A stretch of DNA of 64,000 nucleotides from Dyadobacter sp. UC 10 (GTDB lineage: Bacteria; Bacteroidota; Bacteroidia; Cytophagales; Spirosomataceae): assembly GCF_008369915.1 (NCBI RefSeq), contig NZ_VSRN01000001.1:744001-808000 (forward strand), read 5' to 3'. Shown piece by piece: positions 36,929 to 45,565 of the stretch. Position 1 is the first letter of the stretch, and each line of letters starts with the position of its first letter. Below the pieces are notes generated by a model. That model did no database searches and had not been told where the DNA came from. It saw only the letters and a list, made by a program, of their open reading frames with translations. A program made the position numbers and the translations under genes.

Positions 36929-39900
36929 CTATAAGGTTAGAGTAAAGGCTGCCCCATAGCTTCGCGTATTGGGCATGGTGAAGTAGTCATATCCGGCTGC
37001 GTTGTTATCCCCGTTCAGGTTTGTTTCGGGATCAACCCCACTGTAATTGGTAAAAAGGAATACATTTCGGCCTGTCAGCGTAAAAGTGGCGCCGGAAATC
37101 CTGATCTTTTTCAGCCAGTTGGCCGGGAGGCGATAGCTCAGGTTCAACTCCCGCAGCCGAAGCCAGCTGCCATCTTCCACGAACTGTGTATTGACGCCAC
37201 TGCCAAAACCACCGCCTACGCCCGTATACCAATACTGGCTTTTCACGACCGAGATGTCATTGACAGCTCCGTCACTTTTCTTTACACCATCAAATACAGT
37301 AGGAATATAGCGGTCTTCGGATTCTTTGGAGGTCCCCGATTGATTCATCGAACCTCTGGTGCCGTTGTAAATATCAAATTTATAGCGAACATCCAGCAGG
37401 GTGGTCAATGTAAAATTACCATACTGAAGGGTGTTGCGTAATCCGGCAATCCACGATGGATTTGTATTCCCGATGGGTTTGGGATTCGGGTTGCGGGAAG
37501 GGAAACCGTAATTGGCATTGGGCGTTTTTCCGTCGGCCATCAAACGCGCATCATCGATGAGCACCCGGCCCTGTGCGTCGCGGATAAAATCATTCCCATA
37601 AATTACAGCGAAAGGCTGGCCCTTCACCAGACGGACCTGGCCCAACGGACCAACCGAGGTCACACCAATGCTTTCAACCCCATCTGCAATTTCGTTGACC
37701 CGGCTGATATTCCGGCTCCAGTTCAAAGCGAGGTCCCAGGTAAACTTCCCCGTTTGTACCGGCGTTGCATCGATCACAATCTCCAAGCCTTTGTTCGAGA
37801 TCTTTCCCACATTCCGGATCGTACTGGTAAATCCCGACGAGTTCGGAATCGGTACCGAAACGATCAGGTCTCTGCTAACTGAGTTGTAATAGGTAATATC
37901 CAGCCCCAGGCGGCTCTTTAAAAACCGGAACTCGCCCCCGTATTCACTGGAAACCCGGACTTCCGGGCGGAGCCTGGGATTACCCGAAGTGTTGCCAACA
38001 GACAATCCGATCTGGTTCTGGAAGGGGAACAAAATTCCGCCGGAAGTAATCAGCGTAGCGTTGGCGGAACTTGGGTTGTACGTATTGTACAACGAGTAAA
38101 TAGGCGAATCGTTACCCACCTGGGCATAGGAGGCGCGCAATTTCCCGGCAGTCAGCCAGTCGCTTTTAAGATCCCAGGCGTCGGTAAAGGCAAAACTGGC
38201 GCTGACGGATGGATAAAAGAAAGAACTGTTCTCTTTCGGCAGGGTCGACGACCATTCGTTTCGCCCTGTAAAATTCAGGAACAGAAAATTTCGGTAAGTC
38301 AACCTAAGGTCGCCATAGGCTGCATTCAGTTTACGACGCGACATACTGGTACTTCCCGTGAGGGTGGAGGCTCCTGATGGATTGAAGAAATCCGGAATAT
38401 TCAACCCTGAGCCGGTATTGGTCTGCCGCCGGTCCGTCCGGTTGAAGTAGTTGTGCCCAAGCAAAACAGTAAGATCAAGATCATCGGTCAACTTGCGGTT
38501 GGCAGTCAGGATCAGGTCGGAATTGACAGAACGTTGCAGGTAATTTTCCTGACTTACCCCTCCTGCTACCAGCACCCTGGAAAATCGGCTGAATGCTTCC
38601 AGCCTGTTATCGCTGTACATATCGAGGCCCAATCGTCCCATCAGTTTCAACCAGGGCAAAAATTCGTAGTCAGACTGTAAGAATCCAATGACCCGGTCTA
38701 CTTCGTCTTTATATTGATTTTTGTTGATCGACCAGAATGGATTGTCATAACCGCCTACATTGCCTCCGCTATTCCGTTGGGTACCGTCCTGGAAAGAATA
38801 TGCCATCGGCTCGTGAAGCGGATCGCTGAATCCGTTGGCAATATCGAAAGTAAAAGGCGCGCGCAGGATGCCCATGATAACGCCGGAAGAATTAGACCCT
38901 TGCTGGGCACGCGTCCCGCCGGTTTTGCTGTAAGTAACCGACCCGGAGAGGTTGAGCCTCGGGGTGAGGGATACGTCTCCGCTCATTTTGAAGGTCAAAC
39001 GGTCAAATTCTTCTGTCGGAATAATCCCTTTTTGATTCAGTTTCCCCAAAGAGAAATAGTAGTTTGAATTTTCGGACCCGCCCGACAAGCTGAGGTGGTT
39101 ATCAAACGTGCTGCCCTTTACGAAGAAGTTACCGATATTATCGAAAGTATGAAGTGGTACGCCGTTCGAGGTCGGGTCTGTACGGGGAACGATTAAGCCC
39201 GGTGTAAACCTGCTGGGCTGAGTTGAATAGGTTAATGAGCTGACTTCCGGACCGAAAGATGTTATAACACCGGTACTCGGGTCCCGGAACTGTGGTGATC
39301 CGTTGACTTCCGCTCCCTGGGCATATTTGTCCTGCCATTTCGGAAAGCGGTTAGCTTCATTGACGATGTACGAAGAGGATAAGGAAATTCTCGATTGTTT
39401 ACCAGCAGAGCGGGATCCCCTTTTTGAAGTGATGATAATCGCGCCCGCGGCGGCCCGGATACCATATAAGGCAGTCGCGGCTGGTCCTTTCAGTACTGTC
39501 ATGGTTTCAATGTCGTCGGGATTAAGATCGATGGAGCGGTTCGAATGTACCACCCCTGCATTGCCATCTCCGCTGGCCAGGGTCCGCGTCTGTCCGTTAT
39601 CAATCGGAACCCCATCGACCACAAAGAGCGGACTGTTATTGCCGGTGAGCGAGGCACTGCCCCGAATCCGGATCTGGGCCGCACTGCCAACCGCGCCCGA
39701 TGAAGTAGTTACCTGCACTCCGGCAGCTTTGGCACTGAGCGCCGAAGCCACACTCGTTTCGCGGGAATTAACGAGCTCCCTGCTATCTATTTTCTGAACC
39801 GAATAGCCCAGTGATTTCCGGCTGCGTTCGAGACCGATCGCAGTGACAACCACTTCCTTCAGGCTTTGCTCGTCTGGCTTCAGTGAAATATGTATTACGC

Positions 39901-40576
39901 TCCTGTCACCGATTACGATCTCCTGGGATTTATAGCCGATAAATGTAAACAGCAGACTGCTTTCCGGCCCGGCTACGGTTAACTTGTACTCTCCTGTTGC
40001 CGACGTCGACGTTCCGTTGATCGTCCCCTTTTCAATAATATTGACCCCGGGCAAAGCCTGGCCCTTGTCGTCTGTAACGCGGCCACTCACCTGCACCTGC
40101 GCGGTTTCATTTCTGACGGGTAAAATGCCCCGAAGTGCGGGACCGGGTAGCATCGATAAGTTGCCTTGACGTTTTGATATACCATTCAATCCTTCGATGA
40201 TCTGATCGGAACCAAGCGCCGACGAACTTTTAGCGGAAAAAATCAGGTATGTCTTTTTTTTGATCCGCTGAAACTGGAACCCATGCGTGTTAAGCAGGTT
40301 ATTGAGATTTTCATCAATGGTTTTTTTCAGATTGATCGCATCCTCGCTCACGCTGCGTCCGTCCAGGAGATTTTCCTCAAAAAGTACATTTACCCCGTAC
40401 CTGTCACGGAGCAGTAAAATTGCATCGCGTAGTTTGATCGTCGCAGGCCGTTTACCTGTCGTTTGTCGCTCTGTCTGTTGAAAAGCGAGCGTCTGCGCAT
40501 TCGTGCCGGGGGCAACATGTAGCCATAGGAGAAGCGGGACGGCCCATATGCAATGGCGGGCTCTAAAGGTTTGCAT
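36929..40576 (-). CDS. SusC/RagA-type TonB-linked outer-membrane channel with STN signalling domain
   Basis: 1215 aa. A signal peptide (ending GTNAQ) is followed by a secretin/TonB short N-terminal (STN) domain (TIKLRDAILLLRDRYGVNVLFEE, residues 45-115), a carboxypeptidase-like domain (VSGRVTDDKGQALPGVNI) with the downstream EVVVTAIGLERSRKSLGYSV, the plug (IRIRGSASLTGNNSPLFVVDGVPID) and a large barrel. The STN domain is the part that touches FecR-type anti-sigma factors, which matches the FecR gene 41 bases upstream. It works with the SusD partner to import the ligand with TonB energy. Confidence 0.95.
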   Translation of the reverse strand: MQTFRARHCIWAVPLLLWLHVAPGTNAQTLAFQQTERQTTGKRPATIKLRDAILLLRDRYGVNVLFEENLLDGRSVSEDAINLKKTIDENLNNLLNTHGFQFQRIKKKTYLIFSAKSSSALGSDQIIEGLNGISKRQGNLSMLPGPALRGILPVRNETAQVQVSGRVTDDKGQALPGVNIIEKGTINGTSTSATGEYKLTVAGPESSLLFTFIGYKSQEIVIGDRSVIHISLKPDEQSLKEVVVTAIGLERSRKSLGYSVQKIDSRELVNSRETSVASALSAKAAGVQVTTSSGAVGSAAQIRIRGSASLTGNNSPLFVVDGVPIDNGQTRTLASGDGNAGVVHSNRSIDLNPDDIETMTVLKGPAATALYGIRAAAGAIIITSKRGSRSAGKQSRISLSSSYIVNEANRFPKWQDKYAQGAEVNGSPQFRDPSTGVITSFGPEVSSLTYSTQPSRFTPGLIVPRTDPTSNGVPLHTFDNIGNFFVKGSTFDNHLSLSGGSENSNYYFSLGKLNQKGIIPTEEFDRLTFKMSGDVSLTPRLNLSGSVTYSKTGGTRAQQGSNSSGVIMGILRAPFTFDIANGFSDPLHEPMAYSFQDGTQRNSGGNVGGYDNPFWSINKNQYKDEVDRVIGFLQSDYEFLPWLKLMGRLGLDMYSDNRLEAFSRFSRVLVAGGVSQENYLQRSVNSDLILTANRKLTDDLDLTVLLGHNYFNRTDRRQTNTGSGLNIPDFFNPSGASTLTGSTSMSRRKLNAAYGDLRLTYRNFLFLNFTGRNEWSSTLPKENSSFFYPSVSASFAFTDAWDLKSDWLTAGKLRASYAQVGNDSPIYSLYNTYNPSSANATLITSGGILFPFQNQIGLSVGNTSGNPRLRPEVRVSSEYGGEFRFLKSRLGLDITYYNSVSRDLIVSVPIPNSSGFTSTIRNVGKISNKGLEIVIDATPVQTGKFTWDLALNWSRNISRVNEIADGVESIGVTSVGPLGQVRLVKGQPFAVIYGNDFIRDAQGRVLIDDARLMADGKTPNANYGFPSRNPNPKPIGNTNPSWIAGLRNTLQYGNFTLTTLLDVRYKFDIYNGTRGSMNQSGTSKESEDRYIPTVFDGVKKSDGAVNDISVVKSQYWYTGVGGGFGSGVNTQFVEDGSWLRLRELNLSYRLPANWLKKIRISGATFTLTGRNVFLFTNYSGVDPETNLNGDNNAAGYDYFTMPNTRSYGAAFTLTL

Positions 40577-40617
40577 GAAATCAAGATTAAGGGTGATCGG
40601 AATAGTAAAATCAATAA

Positions 40618-41631
40618 CTACTTGGCGGCATTATTCGACGACTGGCCTGACTCTAAAAGGATATGGTTGTTTTCTTGTTTCAGCCTGAGGTTCATGACTT
40701 TGGTCAGTGCCTGCAACAGTTCTTCAGCATTCCTTGCTTCGAATGCCCCTGTAAGCTGGCGTTGCGCTAATTCGGTATCCGTCATCCGGATAGAAAGCCC
40801 AAACGTTTCTTCGATTTGAGCCGTGATCTCATGCAGCGGCGTATGTTCAAAGACAAATAAATGATCTTTCCAGGCTGTATGCTGTGTCAATTCCTGTTTC
40901 GTACGAAGATCAAAAGCCCCTTTCGAATCGACGGTAACCACATCACCGGGCGCAATCGTCAATGGGGTAATATCGTTGCTTTTCAGCGAGCTTAACCGGA
41001 CTTTCCCTTTCATCAGGGCCACTTTGGAACCGCGTTCCCGCGAGTAAACGACGAATTCGGTGCCCAGCACTTCCACCTGCAGCTGGTCGTCGGTTTTCAC
41101 CAGAAAACGGCGATGGTCGCGGGTATGGACAACTGAGAACTCTGCTTCACCATTCAATCGGACTTCACGGTCAATTGACTTCCATCGCGGTATCAGCAAG
41201 TGGGAATTGGCATTAAGCGTTACCCGGCTACCGTCATCGAGCGTTACAGAAAGTACCTGCCCGTTGCCGGTCGCATAACTTTGGTAGAGCAGGGAGTCCC
41301 GAAGTAAATATGTACTGATCGAAACCAGCACCAGTACCGCCGCTGCTGTCCAGCGAAGCCATTGCACCTTCCGGCTAACAGACGTATCCCCTATACGTTG
41401 GAGCTCGGGATTGGACCGGTCCTCATTATTTTCAGCCGGCGACAAGTAACGTTGAAGAGCTGCATCCGTGTCGGTTTCAAATTGCAAATGTTCCAGTTCC
41501 CACTCCTCTATCGCCTGAAAATATGATTCCCGGTTTGATTCATCCCGTAACCACTCAATAATCCGTTGCCGTTCCGGAAGTGTGGCATTACCCGAAAAAT
41601 ACCGCCATAGAAGATTTCTGGTGATGGTCAT
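40618..41631 (-). CDS. FecR-family anti-sigma factor
   Basis: 337 aa: an N-terminal cytoplasmic sigma-binding part (LLWRYFSGNATLPERQRIIEWL), one transmembrane helix (WTAAAVLVLVSISTYLL, about 93-109), then a periplasmic FecR domain (YATGNGQVLSVTLDDGSRVTLNANS, LNGEAEFSVVH, VEVLGTEFVVYS) and a C-terminal DUF4974-like domain. It would relay the state of the SusC STN domain to the sigma factor. It is first in the SusCD - M14 operon and divergent from the sigma gene. Confidence 0.93.
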   Translation of the reverse strand: MTITRNLLWRYFSGNATLPERQRIIEWLRDESNRESYFQAIEEWELEHLQFETDTDAALQRYLSPAENNEDRSNPELQRIGDTSVSRKVQWLRWTAAAVLVLVSISTYLLRDSLLYQSYATGNGQVLSVTLDDGSRVTLNANSHLLIPRWKSIDREVRLNGEAEFSVVHTRDHRRFLVKTDDQLQVEVLGTEFVVYSRERGSKVALMKGKVRLSSLKSNDITPLTIAPGDVVTVDSKGAFDLRTKQELTQHTAWKDHLFVFEHTPLHEITAQIEETFGLSIRMTDTELAQRQLTGAFEARNAEELLQALTKVMNLRLKQENNHILLESGQSSNNAAK

Positions 41632-41748
41632 ATGGATTGATAGTTTGCACCCATAGGATCCGCAACTGTAAGATTACCCTAACGCTTAATGGAAAAAATG
41701 CAAAATTTTATAGTATTTTAAATAATATCCCGAATGGATTAGGGTATT
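41632..41748. promoter_or_regulatory. Divergent control region between FecR and ECF sigma genes
   Basis: 117 bases with two nested inverted repeats: TTTGCAC (41644-41650) with GTGCAAA (41751-41757), and TACCCTAA (41675-41682) with TTAGGGTA (41739-41746). The same two words therefore stand upstream of both genes in mirrored order, though at different spacing. The centre is AT-rich. This fits a shared divergent control region, possibly recognised by the sigma factor itself; no consensus is proven. Confidence 0.5.
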
Positions 41749-42435
41749 GTGTGCAAATTGGATCGTAGGAGTGACGACCTCAGTCTCAATGCTTTTAATC
41801 TGTCAAGCGCCTTGTTAGAACAACAATCTTCTGCTCAACCGGATCCCTTCGATTCTCAGACCAGCTCTCAGAAGGAAGTGCGGTCGTCATGGGCAGATGA
41901 CAAAGAATGGTTTATCCGCCAGACGTTTGAAAAGGATCCGCGTAAGGGTTGTGAACTGCTTTTCAGGAAATACTATAATGTGTTATGCAGCCATGCAGTC
42001 CGATTCATTTACTCGAAAGAAATCGCCCAGGATTTAGTGGGAGATATATTTTCCTCTTTCCTGCAAAAGGAACTTCACAGGCATATCCACACGTCGTTCC
42101 GGGCCTATTTGTTTTCGGCAGTCCGGCTTGAATCTTTGAAATATCTTCAGCGCGAATTTAACCGGAAGGCGACCCTTTCCGCTCACCTGGAAGAAACCCT
42201 GATAGCCCTCCAGGCGTCGCCGGAAGAAATGATGGAGTACGACGATCTTTACCGCAAAGTGCAGCAGACTATTCAATCACTCTCCCCGGCTGTGCAGCGG
42301 ATCTTTATTTTAAGCCGGTTTGAAGGAAAAAAATACCAGGAAATAGCGCAGGAATTATCGCTATCACCGAAGACGGTTGAAGCCCACATTACAAAAGCAC
42401 TCCGGATATTGCGCCAGGCATTGGAAGACCAGTAA
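41749..42435 (+). CDS. ECF-type RNA polymerase sigma factor
   Basis: 228 aa from a GTG start. Region 2 is CELLFRKYYNVLCSHAVRFIYSKEIAQDLVGDIFSSF in two pieces (the conserved acidic segment AQDLVGDIF is clear), and region 4 carries the helix-turn-helix QEIAQELSLSPKTVEAHITKAL. The first 55 residues are extra to the usual ECF core and low in pattern, so translation may start later. It is probably held by the divergent FecR and released when SusC binds ligand. The gene ends 12 bases from the end of the convergent topoisomerase gene. Confidence 0.9.
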   Translation: MCKLDRRSDDLSLNAFNLSSALLEQQSSAQPDPFDSQTSSQKEVRSSWADDKEWFIRQTFEKDPRKGCELLFRKYYNVLCSHAVRFIYSKEIAQDLVGDIFSSFLQKELHRHIHTSFRAYLFSAVRLESLKYLQREFNRKATLSAHLEETLIALQASPEEMMEYDDLYRKVQQTIQSLSPAVQRIFILSRFEGKKYQEIAQELSLSPKTVEAHITKALRILRQALEDQ

Positions 42436-42447
42436 GCGGATTGACTT

Positions 42448-44577
42448 TCAACCCACTTCAAAATTAAAATCGCCGTTCATCACCAGTTTTGCGTCGGTAG
42501 TTTCAGGATTACCGGGAATTTGCAAGCCCTTGATTTTCGCCGTTTTTCCTTTACTCAACAAATCGTAAACGTGCTTATCGGTCAGTTTTTTACCTAAAAA
42601 TTCAAACGGGATCTTAAAACCGCAAACACTAAAATTCGAACAACCGTAAGCCGTTTTTCCTTTTTTGAGTAACTTCTCTTTGCATTTGGGACAGGTCAGC
42701 GACTCGATATCAATCTCTTCTTTCGGCTCTTTGGGTTTTGCGGGTTTCTTCTCTTTTATTTCCTTTTCAACTTCCAGAGGCGGCGCTTCTTCGGCAATGC
42801 TGATCGCGCGTCCTCGGTTGCTTTTTACTTCATGCGTCAGGTCGACTACCATTTGGATCAGTTCCTGTTTGAAGGTATCCATCGAATACTCGCCTTTTTC
42901 GATCAGCCGCAGCTTACGTTCCCAATTACCGGTTAACTCTGCGCTTTTCAGCAACTCATTTTGAATGGTATCAATGAGATCCATGCCGGTTTGGGTGGCG
43001 AAAATGTTCTTCTTCTTTTTCTCAATATATCTTCTTTTGAAAAGCGTCTCGATGATGTTTGCACGTGTCGACGGCCTGCCTATCCCATTGTCTTTCAGCA
43101 GCTCACGCATCTCTTCATCTTCCACTTGCTTACCCGCAGTTTCCATTGCCCTTAGCAATGTCGCTTCGGTATAGGCTTTAGGCGGCGTCGTTTTTCCCTG
43201 ATGTACGCGCGGTTCGTGCGGGCCCCGCTCCCCTACTTCAAAGTTCGGCATTAACTTTTCTTCTTCGGCAGCTTCCTTTTTCGCACTGGCATCATTGGCG
43301 TAAACCGCCCGCCAGCCGGGTTCGAGGATTTGCTTTCCGGTAGCTTTGAATTCCACCTGGCCTACCTTACCCAAGACAGTTGTATTTGAAACTTTACATT
43401 CGGGATAAAAAACAGCAATAAACCGGCGGACGATCAGGTCGTAAATGCGCTTTTCGTCCTGGCTAATGTGATTGGGCAAAACGCCGGTCGGGATAATGGC
43501 GTGGTGATCGGTCACTTTTTTATCATCGAAAACCGCTTTCGATTTCGGAATTGGTTTTTCTAAAAGTGGTGCGGTGTATTGGGCATAATACGTAAGTTCT
43601 CTTAATATGCCCTCGACCTTTGGATACAGATCTTCCGAAAGATAAGTAGTGTCTACCCTCGGGTAAGTCACAAACTTCTTTTCGTAGAGGTTTTGAATGT
43701 GTTTTAATGTATCCTCGGCCGAATAACCATATTTTTTGTTGGCCTCCACTTGCAGGGAAGTCAGGTCGAAAAGCTTGGGGTTACCTTCTTTTCCCTCTTT
43801 CTTTTCAAATGAAGTGATTTCAAAATCGTGTTGCAACAGGTACGCAAGCCCTTTTTGCGCTTTTTCCTCATTCCTGATCCGGTCGATGGTGGCGGTGAAT
43901 TCTGTTTCGCGGTAAATGGTTTTTAATTCCCAGTATTCTTCCGAAACGAATGCATTGATTTCCTTCTGCCGCTGCACGATCAGCGCGAGCGTCGGTGTTT
44001 GTACCCGACCAATGCTCAATACTATTTTCCCCTGCCCGAATTTTTTGGTAAAAAGCCGCGTCGCATTCATACCCAGCAGCCAGTCGCCGATGGCGCGGGC
44101 ACTTCCGGCTGCATATAAGTTATTGTAAAGTTCGCTGTCTTTGAGTTTTTCAAACCCCTCGCGGATCGCCTGCTCGGTCAGTGACGAGATCCAGAGCCGC
44201 TTTACAGGCACATTGCATTTCGCTTTCAGCAACACCCAGCGCTGGATCAGCTCCCCCTCCTGCCCCGCATCCCCGCAGTTGATCACCTCCTCACACTGGC
44301 TAACCAGACTTTCGATAATGCCGAACTGCTTCAATGCGCCGGGATTATCAATGAGCTTAATGCCAAAACTCGACGGGATCATCGGCAGGTCTTCCAACCG
44401 CCACGATTTCCAGCGTTCGGTGTAGTCGTGGGGTTCTTTTAAGGTACAAAAATGCCCGAAAGTCCAGGTAACCTGGTACCCGCTTCCTTCAAAATAACCA
44501 TCCTTACGCTGGTTGGCACCGATAATTCCCGCAATATCCTTGGCAACGCTTGGCTTTTCAGCAATACACACTTTCAT
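42448..44577 (-). CDS. topB: DNA topoisomerase III (type IA)
   Basis: 709-aa type IA topoisomerase that passes single strands and resolves replication or recombination intermediates. Toprim domain: CIAEKPSVAKDIAG (catalytic Glu7) and CGDAGQEGEL (about 101-110), the DAGxEGE form seen in TopB enzymes of this phylum. The active-site Tyr is Tyr305 in KKFVTYPRVDTTYL. LSIGRVQTPTLALIV and KDNGIGRPSTRANIIETL are further signatures. A lysine-rich linker leads to a C-terminal four-Cys zinc finger (CPKCKEKLL ... CSNFSVCGF) and a short tail. A 56-aa membrane protein gene lies 9 bases upstream. Confidence 0.95.
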   Translation of the reverse strand: MKVCIAEKPSVAKDIAGIIGANQRKDGYFEGSGYQVTWTFGHFCTLKEPHDYTERWKSWRLEDLPMIPSSFGIKLIDNPGALKQFGIIESLVSQCEEVINCGDAGQEGELIQRWVLLKAKCNVPVKRLWISSLTEQAIREGFEKLKDSELYNNLYAAGSARAIGDWLLGMNATRLFTKKFGQGKIVLSIGRVQTPTLALIVQRQKEINAFVSEEYWELKTIYRETEFTATIDRIRNEEKAQKGLAYLLQHDFEITSFEKKEGKEGNPKLFDLTSLQVEANKKYGYSAEDTLKHIQNLYEKKFVTYPRVDTTYLSEDLYPKVEGILRELTYYAQYTAPLLEKPIPKSKAVFDDKKVTDHHAIIPTGVLPNHISQDEKRIYDLIVRRFIAVFYPECKVSNTTVLGKVGQVEFKATGKQILEPGWRAVYANDASAKKEAAEEEKLMPNFEVGERGPHEPRVHQGKTTPPKAYTEATLLRAMETAGKQVEDEEMRELLKDNGIGRPSTRANIIETLFKRRYIEKKKKNIFATQTGMDLIDTIQNELLKSAELTGNWERKLRLIEKGEYSMDTFKQELIQMVVDLTHEVKSNRGRAISIAEEAPPLEVEKEIKEKKPAKPKEPKEEIDIESLTCPKCKEKLLKKGKTAYGCSNFSVCGFKIPFEFLGKKLTDKHVYDLLSKGKTAKIKGLQIPGNPETTDAKLVMNGDFNFEVG

Positions 44578-44586
44578 GCTGCAAAC

Positions 44587-44757
44587 TTACTCGATCCGCC
44601 GCTTTCTCCCTTTTATTAAAAAGAAAATTGCTGCAATAAACGTGATCGCATAAATGACCGCCATAGCCGGCTTCTCAAACTGCATGGTCGAAAAATCGAA
44701 CTGTTTATACAAAGTAACGCCAAGAATAATGGCCACGATCGCCCAGATTGGATTCAT
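44587..44757 (-). CDS. Small two-helix membrane protein, unknown function
   Basis: A 56-aa reading frame: start MNPIWAIVAIILGVTLYK, middle QFDFSTMQFEKPAM, second helix AVIYAITFIAAIFFLI and a positively charged tail KGRKRRIE. Two transmembrane segments joined by a short loop, with a basic C-terminus likely in the cytoplasm. It ends 9 bases before the topB start, which suggests co-transcription. No family is recognised. Confidence 0.65.
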   Translation of the reverse strand: MNPIWAIVAIILGVTLYKQFDFSTMQFEKPAMAVIYAITFIAAIFFLIKGRKRRIE

Positions 44758-44832
44758 TGAGTAGGTTTGTTTTGTAGAGGTTTCAAGTGAAAGTATGAAA
44801 AGTCGGGTTCTACCTATCTTGCCATGATTAAC

Positions 44833-44861
44833 AAAAAAAGCAACCAGCCTGAGCCAGTTGC
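44833..44861 (-). terminator. Rho-independent terminator downstream of the 62-aa gene
   Basis: On the minus strand, GCAACTGGC-TCAG-GCTGGTTGC forms a 9-bp stem (two G-T pairs) with a tetraloop followed by seven T residues. It lies 30 bases past the stop of the gene at 44892-45080 and supports that gene as a real transcript. Confidence 0.8.
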
Positions 44862-44891
44862 CTATTGTACTATATCAAATCGAAAAAATAT

Positions 44892-45080
44892 CTATTTGCG
44901 CGGCAGCGGATATTTCTTCACAGTTTCCGCCATTCGGAAAGTTTTCTGCACGATTACATTCTCATGCTGCTTAGCGGCAGCTGAGGCTTCTTTTTTGATT
45001 TTTTCTAGTGCTTTCCCGGAAGTTTGAGAGATATCTACATATCTACGAGGGAATTTGTTGACAGTAAACGTACGATGCAT
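44892..45080 (-). CDS. Small basic protein of unknown function
   Basis: 62 aa (MHRTFTVNKFPRRYVDIS to KKYPLPRK), rich in Lys and Ala with a helical middle (GKALEKIKKEASAAAKQHE). No signal peptide or membrane segment. A strong terminator follows, which is the main reason to accept it. Its ATG shares the palindrome ATGCAT (45075-45080) with the start of a plus-strand frame, so the two start regions overlap head to head. No family is recognised; an antitoxin-like or nucleic-acid-binding role would be a guess. Confidence 0.5.
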   Translation of the reverse strand: MHRTFTVNKFPRRYVDISQTSGKALEKIKKEASAAAKQHENVIVQKTFRMAETVKKYPLPRK

Positions 45081-45368
45081 TTTGATAATAAATTGACAGC
45101 TTCACTCCTATTTCAAAGGCAGTTCAGACAGTCTACCGTTTTAGAATTGAAGTTTGAAGAATTACAACACTTTAATTTCAAACCCTTGGATGCCAATGCA
45201 GTACTGTTGGATGCAACTTTGATTTTGACTTCTGAAATATTTTATTGGGCCGACTTTGCCGGCTGGGAAATTGGCGATGCTGACGCAATTTCAATAAGTG
45301 GGAAGAAATTATTTTGGCGCCTAAGACCAGAACTTATTGGAAATATTAAAAGGATCAACGACGATTGA
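45075..45368 (+). CDS. Small hypothetical protein, divergent and overlapping at the start
   Basis: 97 aa from the ATG at 45075 (MHFDNKLTASLLFQRQF to IKRINDD); the frame runs 17 codons further upstream inside the opposing gene. It has acidic and hydrophobic segments (LDANAVLLDATLILTSEIFYWADFAGWEIGDA in two parts), no leader and no membrane helix. The composition looks like a real soluble protein but there is no family match and no terminator directly after it. It overlaps the opposite-strand 62-aa gene by six bases at the ATGCAT palindrome. Confidence 0.45.
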   Translation: MHFDNKLTASLLFQRQFRQSTVLELKFEELQHFNFKPLDANAVLLDATLILTSEIFYWADFAGWEIGDADAISISGKKLFWRLRPELIGNIKRINDD

Positions 45369-45509
45369 CGGAAAGAATTTGAAATGAAAGATTCGAGCAA
45401 TTCACCAATGAAAGAAACGGCATTGAGGCCAAGAAGGCTGGAAGAGTGACTTCCATCCGCGACCTCAAAATAGATGGGCAGATATTCTGTAACCATCTCT
45501 TGAAAAATC

Positions 45510-45541
45510 AAAAAAAAGCTTCCCGACGACCGTCGAAAAGC
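45510..45541 (-). terminator. Rho-independent terminator of the carboxylesterase gene
   Basis: Minus strand: GCTTTTCGAC-GGTC-GTCGGGAAGC makes a 10-bp stem (two G-T pairs) with a 4-nt loop followed by a run of eight T residues, 24 bases past the carboxylesterase stop codon. Confidence 0.85.
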
Positions 45542-45565
45542 CTCTCTTCTTCAATTCTACAAGCT

